A stretch of DNA of 64,000 nt from Nocardia donostiensis (GTDB taxonomy: Bacteria > Actinomycetota > Actinomycetes > Mycobacteriales > Mycobacteriaceae), in assembly GCF_002081715.1 (NCBI RefSeq), contig NZ_MUKP01000012.1, positions 62,001 through 126,000 of the forward strand. Reading direction: 5' to 3'. Shown one piece after another: positions 52,943-61,430 of the stretch (positions are counted from its first letter, which is position 1; every line of letters starts with the position of its first letter). A program made the translations under genes and the position numbers. The notes under the pieces were generated by a model. That model saw nothing but the letters and a program-made list of their open reading frames with translations, had not been told where the DNA came from and did not search any database.

Positions 52943-54463
52943 TCACACCGCTGTTTCGCGGTGGTGCCAGGGGCGGGGCAACGATTCGGGCAGCGCGGTA
53001 CGGATATCGTCGTGGAAGGCGTATCCGAGCGAGCACTCCTTCGCGTGGTACATCGCCGCGTCGGCGTCCCGGATCAGGTCGTGCACACCTGCCACACTGC
53101 TGCGCGGCCCACCGCAGGCCAACCCGACGCTGGCGGTGATGGGAACCTCGCCTGCGCTCAACTCGAACGGCCGCATGAACGCGCCGATCAGCCGTTCGGC
53201 AAGGCCGATCGCTTCCTGGCGATCCAGCGGCGCCACGATCACGAATTCGTCGCCGCCGTAGCGGGCCACCGCGTCGTCGCGCCGGACGGTGTGCCGGATC
53301 CGGGACGCCGCGTTGGCGATGAGCTCGTCGCCGACGGCGTGACCGTAGCTGTCGTTGACCATTTTGAATCCGTCCAGGTCGATGAACAGCACGCACAACG
53401 GCCGCTGCGCCCAGGTTTCCTGATTGCGGTCGAGGGTGCGCAGCAGCGCCGATCGGTTCAGCAGGCCGGTGAGCATATCGTGGTCGGCTTGGAATTGGGC
53501 GCGGCGTTCGCTGCGCGCGCTGCGCACGATCGCGCGTTCGCTGCGCACCAGCACTCCGATCAGTAGCAGCGCGAACAGCGAGGACACCACCACCCGGTCC
53601 AGCGTGCCCAGCCGCGACCCGACCACCGGCACCAGCGAGGCGACGATCAACGCCACCGCAATGAAACTGGCCCGCTGCCGGGAATGATGCGGGTGGATGG
53701 GCCGCGGGGCGCCGAGTGCGGCCATGGTCGGATGCAGCGCCGCGACACCCACCGTCGTATAGGCCACCAGCAGCGGCACCAGCAGCACCTCTCGGTCGGC
53801 GACCGGGGTGCCCGCAGTCTCCAGGCTGTAGCCCAGATCCCCCAGCAGTACCGCCAGCAGCCCCACATGCAGTAACCGCAGCGAGGTCTCGGAGCGGGTG
53901 GAGGTGGCGATCGAATGCGCGATCAGGGCGAGTAGCAGCGCGTCCAGCACCGGATAGATCGACGCGGTCACCAGATGCGCCGCATCGACATCGGTGCGCA
54001 GGATCGGCGAGATCAGGAACGTCCAGGAGGCGAGCAGCGCGCCCAAGCCGATCAGGCAGGAGTCCAGCAGCAGGTCGAAGTCGGTGCGGACCTGCCGGGG
54101 TCGCAGCCACAGCACGGCGGCCAGGCCGACCCCGAGGTAGCCCGCGAGGCTGAACATGTCGTCGAGCGGGCCGACCGCGGCCGCGACGAAATCGCGTAAC
54201 GCGGTGCCCACCGCGAACAGCACCGCCGACACCGAGAGCACATACCAGGGCAGCGGCCTTGTCGGCCGGTGGCGGCAGACGCCGATCGCGATCATGGTGA
54301 GGGTGGCCGTTACAGCCACGGCCATGGTGAGCAGCCATAACGAGTAAGAACCGAGGAACAGATGCACAACGATCGGCACCGCTGCGACAGCGAGAAGTAC
54401 CGCGAACAAACACATCCGGCAGTGCGAACGGACGTCAGCCGACTGCCCTCCGCTGAGCTCCAT
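52943..54463 (-). CDS. Membrane diguanylate cyclase (GGDEF)
   Basis: A 506-residue protein with about ten predicted membrane helices (residues 15-315), then a linker helix and one GGDEF domain (about 320-490). The active site is RYGGDEFVI (about 397-405), with an intact signature, and RRDD with a five-residue gap upstream fits the RxxD product-inhibition site. It should make c-di-GMP from GTP at the membrane. Its ATG overlaps the stop of the GNAT-like gene (TGATG), so it is translationally coupled to that gene and to the arginine decarboxylase gene before it. The membrane part is MASE-like and may be a sensor; its input is unknown. Confidence 0.92.
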   Translation of the reverse strand: MELSGGQSADVRSHCRMCLFAVLLAVAAVPIVVHLFLGSYSLWLLTMAVAVTATLTMIAIGVCRHRPTRPLPWYVLSVSAVLFAVGTALRDFVAAAVGPLDDMFSLAGYLGVGLAAVLWLRPRQVRTDFDLLLDSCLIGLGALLASWTFLISPILRTDVDAAHLVTASIYPVLDALLLALIAHSIATSTRSETSLRLLHVGLLAVLLGDLGYSLETAGTPVADREVLLVPLLVAYTTVGVAALHPTMAALGAPRPIHPHHSRQRASFIAVALIVASLVPVVGSRLGTLDRVVVSSLFALLLIGVLVRSERAIVRSARSERRAQFQADHDMLTGLLNRSALLRTLDRNQETWAQRPLCVLFIDLDGFKMVNDSYGHAVGDELIANAASRIRHTVRRDDAVARYGGDEFVIVAPLDRQEAIGLAERLIGAFMRPFELSAGEVPITASVGLACGGPRSSVAGVHDLIRDADAAMYHAKECSLGYAFHDDIRTALPESLPRPWHHRETAV

Positions 54464-55050
54464 CAGTCCCCCTTCATCGCTCCATTCCCGGTGAACAGAG
54501 CCGCGTAGTAGGTCTGAGAATCCTCAACTGCTACCTCGACCTCGGCTTGCTCGTCGAGCACCGCGCGAATGCTGTCGGCGAAGGAGAATCGAGTATTGTT
54601 GTACGAGCAGATGTCCCAGCCGACTGCGGCGCGCTCGGCCACCAAAATCTGGACAACTGATCCGATCATGACATGAAAAGCCGCCCCTTGTCGCATAGTT
54701 GGCGCAACAAGAGTAAACCCCGCATAGTAAATTGCATTCCGGGCCGCGTGTTCCGGGTATCGCGCCGCGAAGTATTCAGGGCTGATCCACGGCACGGTTT
54801 CCAAATGCCTGGTCAGCGTGGTCAACCCGATCGGCTCGCCCGCCGCCGACCACGCCACATGCTTGAGCACTCGCGGATCGGTCATCTCGGCCCGGAATTC
54901 CTCGGGATGCAGCACCTGCCGCGCGGCCGCCCTGGTGCGCAAGGGGCCGAAAGTCTCCTCGTACAGCCGCTGGAACATCGCGATCCCGTCGTCGGGGACG
55001 ACCGTCTCGACAGTAACGTGTAAGCCGTTCATTCCCTCCGCGTCGGTCAT
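54463..55050 (-). CDS. GNAT-like protein in the decarboxylase-GGDEF operon
   Basis: A 195-residue protein with an N-acetyltransferase-like fold pattern: VTVETVVPDDGIAMFQRLYEETFGP, HVAWSAAGEPIGLTTLTRH, NAIYYAGFTLVAPTMRQGAA, then ICSYNNTRFSFADSIR. The acetyl-CoA loop (Q/RxxGxG/A) is weak, so the assignment is tentative. Its start overlaps the stop of the arginine decarboxylase gene (ATGA at 55047-55050) and its stop overlaps the GGDEF start, making a tight three-gene unit. Acetylation of agmatine or a related polyamine is a possible but untested role. Confidence 0.5.
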   Translation of the reverse strand: MTDAEGMNGLHVTVETVVPDDGIAMFQRLYEETFGPLRTRAAARQVLHPEEFRAEMTDPRVLKHVAWSAAGEPIGLTTLTRHLETVPWISPEYFAARYPEHAARNAIYYAGFTLVAPTMRQGAAFHVMIGSVVQILVAERAAVGWDICSYNNTRFSFADSIRAVLDEQAEVEVAVEDSQTYYAALFTGNGAMKGD

Positions 55051-55625
55051 ACCCGCCCCCAACCACGCGCCGCATAGGCGGCCAAGACCAGCGCACACGC
55101 CGGCCCACCGTCGGAGCGGGTTTCGCTGGTACACACTTGCACCGGCCCGAAACCGCCCGGCCGATGCCGGGTCATGTCGGCCAGGCTGGACCGCACCAGT
55201 TCCTCCACTTCTTCGGCGGTTTCCGCTTCGTGCTCGACGAAAAGCCCCGCACCGGAGCCATCGTCACGCACCGTCCAGCCCATGCCCGCAGCGGCCCGTT
55301 CACCCCGCTTGCCCGCATGCCGCACCGCGTAGACGCAGTAGAGCCGATCCCCCCAGTCGATGGGCTGTCCTACCCGCCCCATCCGCCGCAGCCGCGCCCG
55401 TGGGGGGATCACCGACGAGAGCCGGATCAGATTCGCATCCCCGACACCCAGACTGCGCAACGCCGCGTCGAACGCCGCCAACGATGTCGGACCCGCCCCG
55501 GTGGAGCCGCCGATCTCGATGGTCAGCGGCAGCGTGAAACCGCTCGCCACCAGCTGCCGCGGCCGGCGTAATCGTTCCAGCCATGTTGCGCTCAGCCCGC
55601 TGTCATATCCCGTCCGATGAAACAC
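55047..55625 (-). CDS. Pyruvoyl-dependent arginine decarboxylase
   Basis: A 192-residue protein of the pyruvoyl-dependent arginine decarboxylase family. The self-cleavage site is the Ser-Ser pair in LSSVIPP (Ser70-Ser71), where the second Ser becomes the pyruvoyl group; ahead of it is the typical GVGDANLIRL and a Gly-rich IEIGGSTGAGP. The expected reaction is arginine to agmatine plus CO2. GTG 55625 with GGGGAG five bases upstream is the chosen start; the open frame upstream is longer but non-native. It leads a three-gene overlapping unit with a GNAT-like protein and a GGDEF enzyme. Agmatine decarboxylation activity itself is inferred. Confidence 0.8.
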   Translation of the reverse strand: MFHRTGYDSGLSATWLERLRRPRQLVASGFTLPLTIEIGGSTGAGPTSLAAFDAALRSLGVGDANLIRLSSVIPPRARLRRMGRVGQPIDWGDRLYCVYAVRHAGKRGERAAAGMGWTVRDDGSGAGLFVEHEAETAEEVEELVRSSLADMTRHRPGGFGPVQVCTSETRSDGGPACALVLAAYAARGWGRV

Positions 55626-56060
55626 GTGAACTCCCCATACTGTTCGGTCCGCATTGCGCGGGCCGGTCTTCCTTCGAATCGAGCTGGTTTCAGAATTCCC
55701 CATTGCGCGCTGTGCGGCGGCGAAACCCGTTCCAGCGCGGCATATCTCACTGCGACAGGACGGGCCGCCGATAGGCGCACAGGTGCGACAGTGTATTGGT
55801 TTCCCAGGAAAGCGCGCTCGGGCGAACAACCGCCGCAACGAAACCGGTGCGTTGTCTCCGGCGGCGATCGCCTCGGTGACGGCACTCAGCCGACTTGGCC
55901 GCCGCAGTTGTTCGGGTGAGTATTCCGCGCTGACATGCGGATCACGATCTGCGGACAGCGACGGGACGCCCCGCGACACGCAGAGTATCGAGGTCGGGTG
56001 CAAAGCTACGGGGTAGCGGGGATCGGATGCGTCTCGAGGCGCGCGGAGCGGAGGTAGCGG
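55626..56060. other. Spacer between decarboxylase unit and galactokinase
   Basis: About 435 bases. Open frames exist on both strands, but none shows a recognised family; promoters for the divergent flanking genes must lie here. Base composition dips in AT-richer patches near 55625-55800. Confidence 0.4.
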
Positions 56061-57209
56061 TTGCGGGATACGGAGTCCGATGGGCGGCGACAACAGACGG
56101 CCCGAGTGTGGCGAGCACCGGGGCGGGTCAACCTGATCGGCGAGCACACCGACTACAACGACGGATTGGTGCTGCCGATCGCGGTGCCGCTGGTGGTGAC
56201 CTGTGCGGCGCGGCCGACGACAGACGGTGTGGTTCGGGTTGTTTCCGTGCAGCGGCCCGGCGAACGGATCGGTGTGCCGGTAGGGGCGTTGACGACCGAG
56301 CGGGACCGAGTGCCGGACTGGGCGCGGTACCCGGTGGGTGTGGTCGCCGAGTTCGTGCGTCGCGGGCACCGCGTGGACGGGGTGGAGTTACGGCTGGACG
56401 GGCAGGTGCCGATCGGGGCTGGTTTGTCGTCGTCTGCCGCGTTGTGCTGTTCGGTCGCGGTGGCGATCCGCGATCTGTACACAACCGGTGTCGGGGACAG
56501 GGAACTGATCGATATGGCGCAGGCGGCCGAAAACGAGTACGTGGGCGTGCCGACCGGTGTGCTCGATCACGCCGCGTCGCTGTTGTGCACGGCGGGTCAT
56601 GCGCTTTTCCTGGATGTGCGCCGGTTCCGCGAGACCGGAAACGCAGGGTATGAACATATTCCGTTCGATCTTCCCCGGCACGGACTGAGCCTGCTGGTGA
56701 TCGATACCGGCCAACCGCACCGGCTGGCCGACGGCGGTTACGCACGGCGGCGCGCCGAGTGTGCAGCGGCGGCGGACGCACTGGGCGTCGCCGTTTTGCG
56801 TGATGCCGAGCTCACCGACGTCCAACGATTGGACGATTCGGTGCTGCGGCGGCGGGCCAGGCACGTCGTCACCGAGAACGAGCGGGTGCGCGCCGTCGCA
56901 GACCTGCTGCGCGGGGGCGCGGACCCGCGCGAAACAGGTCCCCTGCTGCGTACAGGCCATATTTCCCTGCGCGACGATTTCGACGTCTCCACACCGGCGC
57001 TCGATACCGCTGTCGACGCCGCGCTGACCGCCGGAGCGTACGGCGCGCGGATGGTCGGCGGCGGGTTCGGCGGCAGTGTAATCGCGTTGGTCGACGACGC
57101 TGCCGCGGACAAGACGGGCGATGCGGTGCGTGCGGCGTTCGCTCGGGCCGATTTCGCCGAGCCCCGGATCAGCCGGGTGATCGCCGCAGCGGGCGCGGTG
57201 GGGAAGTGA
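56061..57209 (+). CDS. galK: Galactokinase
   Basis: A 382-residue GHMP kinase that phosphorylates galactose at C1 for the Leloir pathway. The galactokinase signature GRVNLIGEHTDYNDG is at 21-35, the ATP loop PIGAGLSSSAAL follows near 115, and GGGFGGSVIAL near 333 closes the active site. The likely start is TTG 56061, since GGAGG sits six bases ahead of it; TTG starts are used elsewhere here. No galT or galE gene is adjacent. Confidence 0.9.
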   Translation: MRDTESDGRRQQTARVWRAPGRVNLIGEHTDYNDGLVLPIAVPLVVTCAARPTTDGVVRVVSVQRPGERIGVPVGALTTERDRVPDWARYPVGVVAEFVRRGHRVDGVELRLDGQVPIGAGLSSSAALCCSVAVAIRDLYTTGVGDRELIDMAQAAENEYVGVPTGVLDHAASLLCTAGHALFLDVRRFRETGNAGYEHIPFDLPRHGLSLLVIDTGQPHRLADGGYARRRAECAAAADALGVAVLRDAELTDVQRLDDSVLRRRARHVVTENERVRAVADLLRGGADPRETGPLLRTGHISLRDDFDVSTPALDTAVDAALTAGAYGARMVGGGFGGSVIALVDDAAADKTGDAVRAAFARADFAEPRISRVIAAAGAVGK

Positions 57210-57251
57210 TTTCCGGTCGTCTTGTCCTGGTGCGGCGGCGTCGCCGGTTCG

Positions 57252-58703
57252 TCATGCGGCGGCGCGGAACCGTTGTTTCAGTCCGACCAGTGCGTCGACC
57301 AGCAGGAAACCGAGCAGGCTCAGCCCGAACAGAGGGGCGAACACACCGATCATCACTGCGGTGGCGGTCACCGGTACGGCGATCACTACCCCGGCACGAC
57401 GCAGCCCACCGCGCTGGGGTGGGCGACCTGCGGCGAAGCGGCCCGCCCCGGTGGTGGGCCGTCGCCGCCACCACATCACATAGCCGCGCACGATCACCGC
57501 GACCAGCCCGATCATCGACGCCAACAGCAGCAACTGGTTGAGCAGACCGAACATCAGACCCATATGGAATTGAATGCCCCAATTCGCGAGCTTGGCCATC
57601 AGCGGCCAGTCGGAGTAGGGGAGGCGCGCGGTGATGGTGCCGGTCGCCCCGTCGACGGCGACGGAATCGACCGTGTACACCCCGGGCATCCGCCGTTCCT
57701 TCACCGCGAACGCCGTCCCGTCAGCCGCAGGCACGGCGATTTCGGCGGGATGGGTCACTCCGGCCGCGTGTGCCGCCACCACGACCCGGTCGAGTTGCGC
57801 GATCCGATCCCCGGCATCGGCGGGCGCTACGGATGCCGCCGCGCCGTCGTGATGATGATGCTCACCCGGCGTGGGCCCCGTATCGGTCGCACCGGGTAAG
57901 GCGGTGCTGACGGCAGGCGTAGCCCAATTGAGGCTCTCCCGCAAGGAAGTGACGTTCTCACCGGCGTAGGTCGACCAGGTCAGGCCGGTCGCCGACAACA
58001 ACAGCAGTACCGGCAGAATCCACACCCCGACCGCACCGTGCCAGTTCAGGGTGCGGACGCGCCCCTGGGAGCGGTCGGGGAGGAACACCCATCCTGCCGA
58101 GTTGCGGTTACGGCGGGCGCGGACCCGGCGCACCCACAGCAGCAGCCCGGCGAGCGCTACCACCCACAGCCACGACGCCGCCAGTTCGGCGTAGAGCCGC
58201 CCCGGTTCGCCCAGATGCAGATTGCGGTGCAGCAGGTCGATCCAGGTGCGGGTAGGCAGCGCGCCGGAACTGCCGTAGACGACGGATTCGCCCACGGGTG
58301 TCGCGGTTACCGGGTCGACGAATACCGCGTGCCGCTGCGATTCGCCCAGCGTCGGGTCGGCGAACAGCACCCTGGTGGTTTCCCCGTCCCCGGGGGCTGG
58401 GGCGACGGCGACCAACGCCAGGTCCGGGCGTGTGGCGACTGCGGCACCCACCTGCTCGGACAGCGGGCGCGGGGGTCCGCTGGAATCCACCCGCAGCAGA
58501 TCCCGGTCGAGGAAGGATTCGAGGGTGGGTGAGATTGCGTACAGTCCCCCGGTCACCGCGGCGATCAGGAGGAACGGGCCGACGAATATGCCCGCGTAGA
58601 AGTGCAGCCGCAGGGCGAGAGCGCGTAGCGCCCCGCCGGTCCGCCGCTGTCCGTTCGGTGGCGCAGCTTCCTGCTTCGGCGCCGCGTCGTCAATAGTGCT
58701 CAT
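57252..58703 (-). CDS. PepSY-domain membrane protein (PiuB-like)
   Basis: A 483-residue membrane protein with four or so helices and two PepSY-type extracellular domains: an early helix LHFYAGIFVGPFLLIAAVTGGLYA, NLHLGEPGRLYAELAASWLWVVALAGLLLW, LNWHGAVGVWILPVLLLLSATGLTW and the last region WGIQFHMGLMFGLLNQLLLLASMIGLVAV. Family members reduce iron or handle metal ions or siderophores at the membrane. A His cluster (EHHHHDG, about 305) lies in an external loop and suggests metal binding. It is downstream of a His-containing membrane protein on the same strand. Confidence 0.82.
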   Translation of the reverse strand: MSTIDDAAPKQEAAPPNGQRRTGGALRALALRLHFYAGIFVGPFLLIAAVTGGLYAISPTLESFLDRDLLRVDSSGPPRPLSEQVGAAVATRPDLALVAVAPAPGDGETTRVLFADPTLGESQRHAVFVDPVTATPVGESVVYGSSGALPTRTWIDLLHRNLHLGEPGRLYAELAASWLWVVALAGLLLWVRRVRARRNRNSAGWVFLPDRSQGRVRTLNWHGAVGVWILPVLLLLSATGLTWSTYAGENVTSLRESLNWATPAVSTALPGATDTGPTPGEHHHHDGAAASVAPADAGDRIAQLDRVVVAAHAAGVTHPAEIAVPAADGTAFAVKERRMPGVYTVDSVAVDGATGTITARLPYSDWPLMAKLANWGIQFHMGLMFGLLNQLLLLASMIGLVAVIVRGYVMWWRRRPTTGAGRFAAGRPPQRGGLRRAGVVIAVPVTATAVMIGVFAPLFGLSLLGFLLVDALVGLKQRFRAAA

Positions 58704-58912
58704 GAATTGGCAGTCCTGTGCTGAAACCCGGCACACGGCACAGCACGGCGACAGTGCTCGAAATACGCCGCGCTTGTATGCCGCTGGCCACAACTGGCGC
58801 AAAGGCCGGGTCGAGGTGGGCCCGGGCGTTGCTGAGGTGAAGCCGGGCACTGTGCGACGAGCTGCCGTCGACAATTCCGCGGCTCACCCGACAGTGCCCG
58901 GGTGAGAGGAAA

Positions 58913-59476
58913 TCAGAAACAGGCAGCCAGGGGAGGAGCTCGGGTCCGAGCCGTATCAGCCGCGAAGACGCGAAGAATGACCCGATCGGTGTGGGTGGTG
59001 TGCAGCGGCGCGGGATCGTCGGCCGGTTGCGGGTTACCGAGCACCCGCACAACCTGCGTCAGCACCGCGGTAGCGACCTGGTAGGCGAACTCGGCGCCGC
59101 GTATGACGAGCGCGGCGGCCAGGGCGGCAGCTGTGTGCGCGCCGATCATGGCAGGCGTGAGCTGGGCGTCGCCGTGATGCAGATGACCGGAATCCCAGCC
59201 CATACCGATATGGCCGAGGAGCTGCCCGCCGACGAGCGCGGCGACCAGGCCCGTCGAGCGGGTCCGTAACGAGGCGATGCTGGTGACCAGCGCGCCGATC
59301 ACCGCAGAGGTGGCGGCGAGCAGCATGAGCGAGGTACCTCCGGGGGCCGTGCCCCCGGACGCCCACCCATGCGCCGCGACCGAAATCGCCCCCGAGATCA
59401 GTCCGGCCGCGCCACCGCGAATCCGCGCGATGTCGCTACGGTCGCCCGCAGCGCCGGGGCCGTGCCTGCAACTCAC
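58913..59476 (-). CDS. Small membrane protein with His cluster
   Basis: A 187-residue protein with about four helices (AAGLISGAISVAAHGW, SLMLLAATSAVIGALVTSIAS, GLVAALVGGQLLGHIG, IGAHTAAALAAALVIRGA) and a loop GWDSGHLHHGD with several His. The arrangement next to a PepSY protein resembles small metal (copper or iron) handling operons of actinobacteria, but the family is not one I can name. About 209 bases separate it from the PepSY gene. Confidence 0.6.
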   Translation of the reverse strand: MSCRHGPGAAGDRSDIARIRGGAAGLISGAISVAAHGWASGGTAPGGTSLMLLAATSAVIGALVTSIASLRTRSTGLVAALVGGQLLGHIGMGWDSGHLHHGDAQLTPAMIGAHTAAALAAALVIRGAEFAYQVATAVLTQVVRVLGNPQPADDPAPLHTTHTDRVILRVFAADTARTRAPPLAACF

Positions 59477-59605
59477 CCGCTGATGGTAGCTGAGCGCACT
59501 GACGCCCCTGGCTGTCTCGAGGCCCGGCTACCCGCTCGAACATCTCCGAGCGTGCGCGCGTCCCGGCTGTGCGACCCTGGCCGACGGCGGCCTGGGCTGC
59601 CGGAG

Positions 59606-61252
59606 TCAGTCGGCGATCTCCATCTCCGCCAGCGGCTTGCGCAGCAGTTTTCCGGTGGCATTGCGCGGGAGTTCGTCGAGGAAGATCACGTCGCGGGGCA
59701 CCTTGTAGCGGGCCAGGTTCTGTTTGACGTAGTCCTTGATCTCCTGGGCGTCGCGGGTGGAATCCGGGCCGGGGACGACGAACGCTCGCAGCCGTTTACC
59801 GAATTCGCGGTCGTCGACGCCGACCACGGCTGCCTCGAGCACATCGGGCCGGTTCGACAGCAGGTGCTCGACCTCCTGCGGGAAGACGTTCTCGCCGCCG
59901 GAGACGATCATGTCGTCGTCGCGGCCGTCGATGAACAGTAGGCCGTTTTCGTCGAAATGCCCGACGTCGCCGCTGTTCATCATGCCGTTGACGCGTTCTT
60001 TGGTGCGGCCGTCGGTGTAGGCGGTGAACGCGTGGGCGTTATCGATGAAGATCGTGCCGGTGACGTTCGGTTCGGTGATGCGGTTGCGGTTCTCGTCCAG
60101 CAGCGCCAGCCGGATGCCGACCGGTGGGCGGCCCGCCGTGCTCGGCGCGATTCGCAGGTCCTGTGGGGTGGCAACGGTGATCACGGTGCATTCGGTGGAC
60201 CCGTACAGGTTGTAGAGCACGTCGCCGAAGTGTTCGCCGGCGCGCACCACTACGTCCGGCGGGATCGCCGAACCGGCTGCGAAGATCACTTTCAGTGACG
60301 AAACATCGTATGCGGCGAGTACGTCCCTGGGCAGGTCGAGGATGCGCTGCAGCATGGTCGGCACCACGACCAGCGAATCGGCTTTGTGCTCGGCGATATT
60401 GGCCAGGGTGCGTTCCGGGTCGAATTTGCGCTGCTGGAAGACGACCCGATTGCCCAGCGCCAGACCGAGCAAGAACTGTGACAGGCCGGTGCCGTGGAAG
60501 ATCGGTGCGGCCATCACCATGGTGCCGTGGTTGGGCAGCGGTACCCGGTCGATGAACTGCGCGGAGATGAACGGGCTCACCTTGTCGCGCGGGGCGCCCT
60601 TCGGGGCGCCGGTGGTGCCGCTGGTGAGGATCACCAGACCACCGGGCTTATCGGGAGTCTTCACCGGCGCTGAGGACCGTCCCGCCGACAGCGATGCGAC
60701 GGTATCGATGGCCGGGTCGGCGTTGTCCTTGTCGTCGACCCAGGTCAGGATGCGCGGGACCGAGTCGGGGATCGCGCTCATCAACTCGATGAACTCGCTG
60801 TCGTGCAGCACTGCCTTGACCTTTTCGCGCTCGGCGACACCGGCGAACTGTGGTGTGGCGAACCCGGTGTTCATCAGCACCGCACGCACACCCAGCTTGC
60901 CGGTGGCCAGCAGGCTCAGCACCATACCGCGGTGGTCGCGGGCCAGCACGGCCACAACGTCACCGGGCCGCAGCCCGCGCTCGCTCAGTCCGCGGGCCAG
61001 GGAATTGGACAGGCGGTCGAGCTGGCGGAAGGTCAGTTCGCCCTGTTCGTCCACAATCGCGGCTGCGTCGGGCCTGGTCTGCACGGCGTGCATGACGACC
61101 CCTGCGAACGGGCCGTATTTGGTGACGTTGTAGGCCGAGCGGAGCGCAAGGTCGGGACGCAGCGGGTTGAACAGCCCACGCTTGCGCATGACGTTCACAC
61201 CGAGGGCGATATCGCCTGCTTTCTGAACAGGCGCGGGGAACGACAAAGACAT
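59606..61252 (-). CDS. Fatty-acid/acyl-CoA ligase (FadD12/FadD2-like), copy 1
   Basis: A 548-residue ANL ligase. Motifs: LTSGTTGAPKGAPR (phosphate loop), YGSTECT (A5), MNSGDVGHFD (A7), IDGRDDDMIVSGGENVFP (A8) and the catalytic Lys in PRNATGKLLRKPL at the C-terminus. It should activate fatty acids to acyl-CoA. It is closely related to the next gene, with matching blocks throughout (RDHRGMVLSLLATGKLGVRAVLMNTGFATPQF against RDHRGLIMSMVAAGKLGVRIALMNTGFAKPQF), so the pair arose by tandem duplication. ATG 61252 was chosen from its position before the first conserved block. Confidence 0.92.
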   Translation of the reverse strand: MSLSFPAPVQKAGDIALGVNVMRKRGLFNPLRPDLALRSAYNVTKYGPFAGVVMHAVQTRPDAAAIVDEQGELTFRQLDRLSNSLARGLSERGLRPGDVVAVLARDHRGMVLSLLATGKLGVRAVLMNTGFATPQFAGVAEREKVKAVLHDSEFIELMSAIPDSVPRILTWVDDKDNADPAIDTVASLSAGRSSAPVKTPDKPGGLVILTSGTTGAPKGAPRDKVSPFISAQFIDRVPLPNHGTMVMAAPIFHGTGLSQFLLGLALGNRVVFQQRKFDPERTLANIAEHKADSLVVVPTMLQRILDLPRDVLAAYDVSSLKVIFAAGSAIPPDVVVRAGEHFGDVLYNLYGSTECTVITVATPQDLRIAPSTAGRPPVGIRLALLDENRNRITEPNVTGTIFIDNAHAFTAYTDGRTKERVNGMMNSGDVGHFDENGLLFIDGRDDDMIVSGGENVFPQEVEHLLSNRPDVLEAAVVGVDDREFGKRLRAFVVPGPDSTRDAQEIKDYVKQNLARYKVPRDVIFLDELPRNATGKLLRKPLAEMEIAD

Positions 61253-61430
61253 CGGCGACAACCTTCCGCGTCCCGCCCACCGTGACCGCGGTGACGTGGA
61301 CCGCATATCGAGATCCAGTGCTGGCGCCCACAGTAGCAAGCAATGGTGGGACTTTGTGTCACACATATCGGACACGCCGAAGGCCAGGCATCATCTTGTG
61401 AAATGTCCTGGTCTTCGGGCCGAAACTTGG

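Noticed and set aside
55592..55885. Minus-strand open frames upstream of the arginine decarboxylase
   Set aside because: They overlap a plus-strand frame in the same stretch and neither has protein-like composition or a start site.
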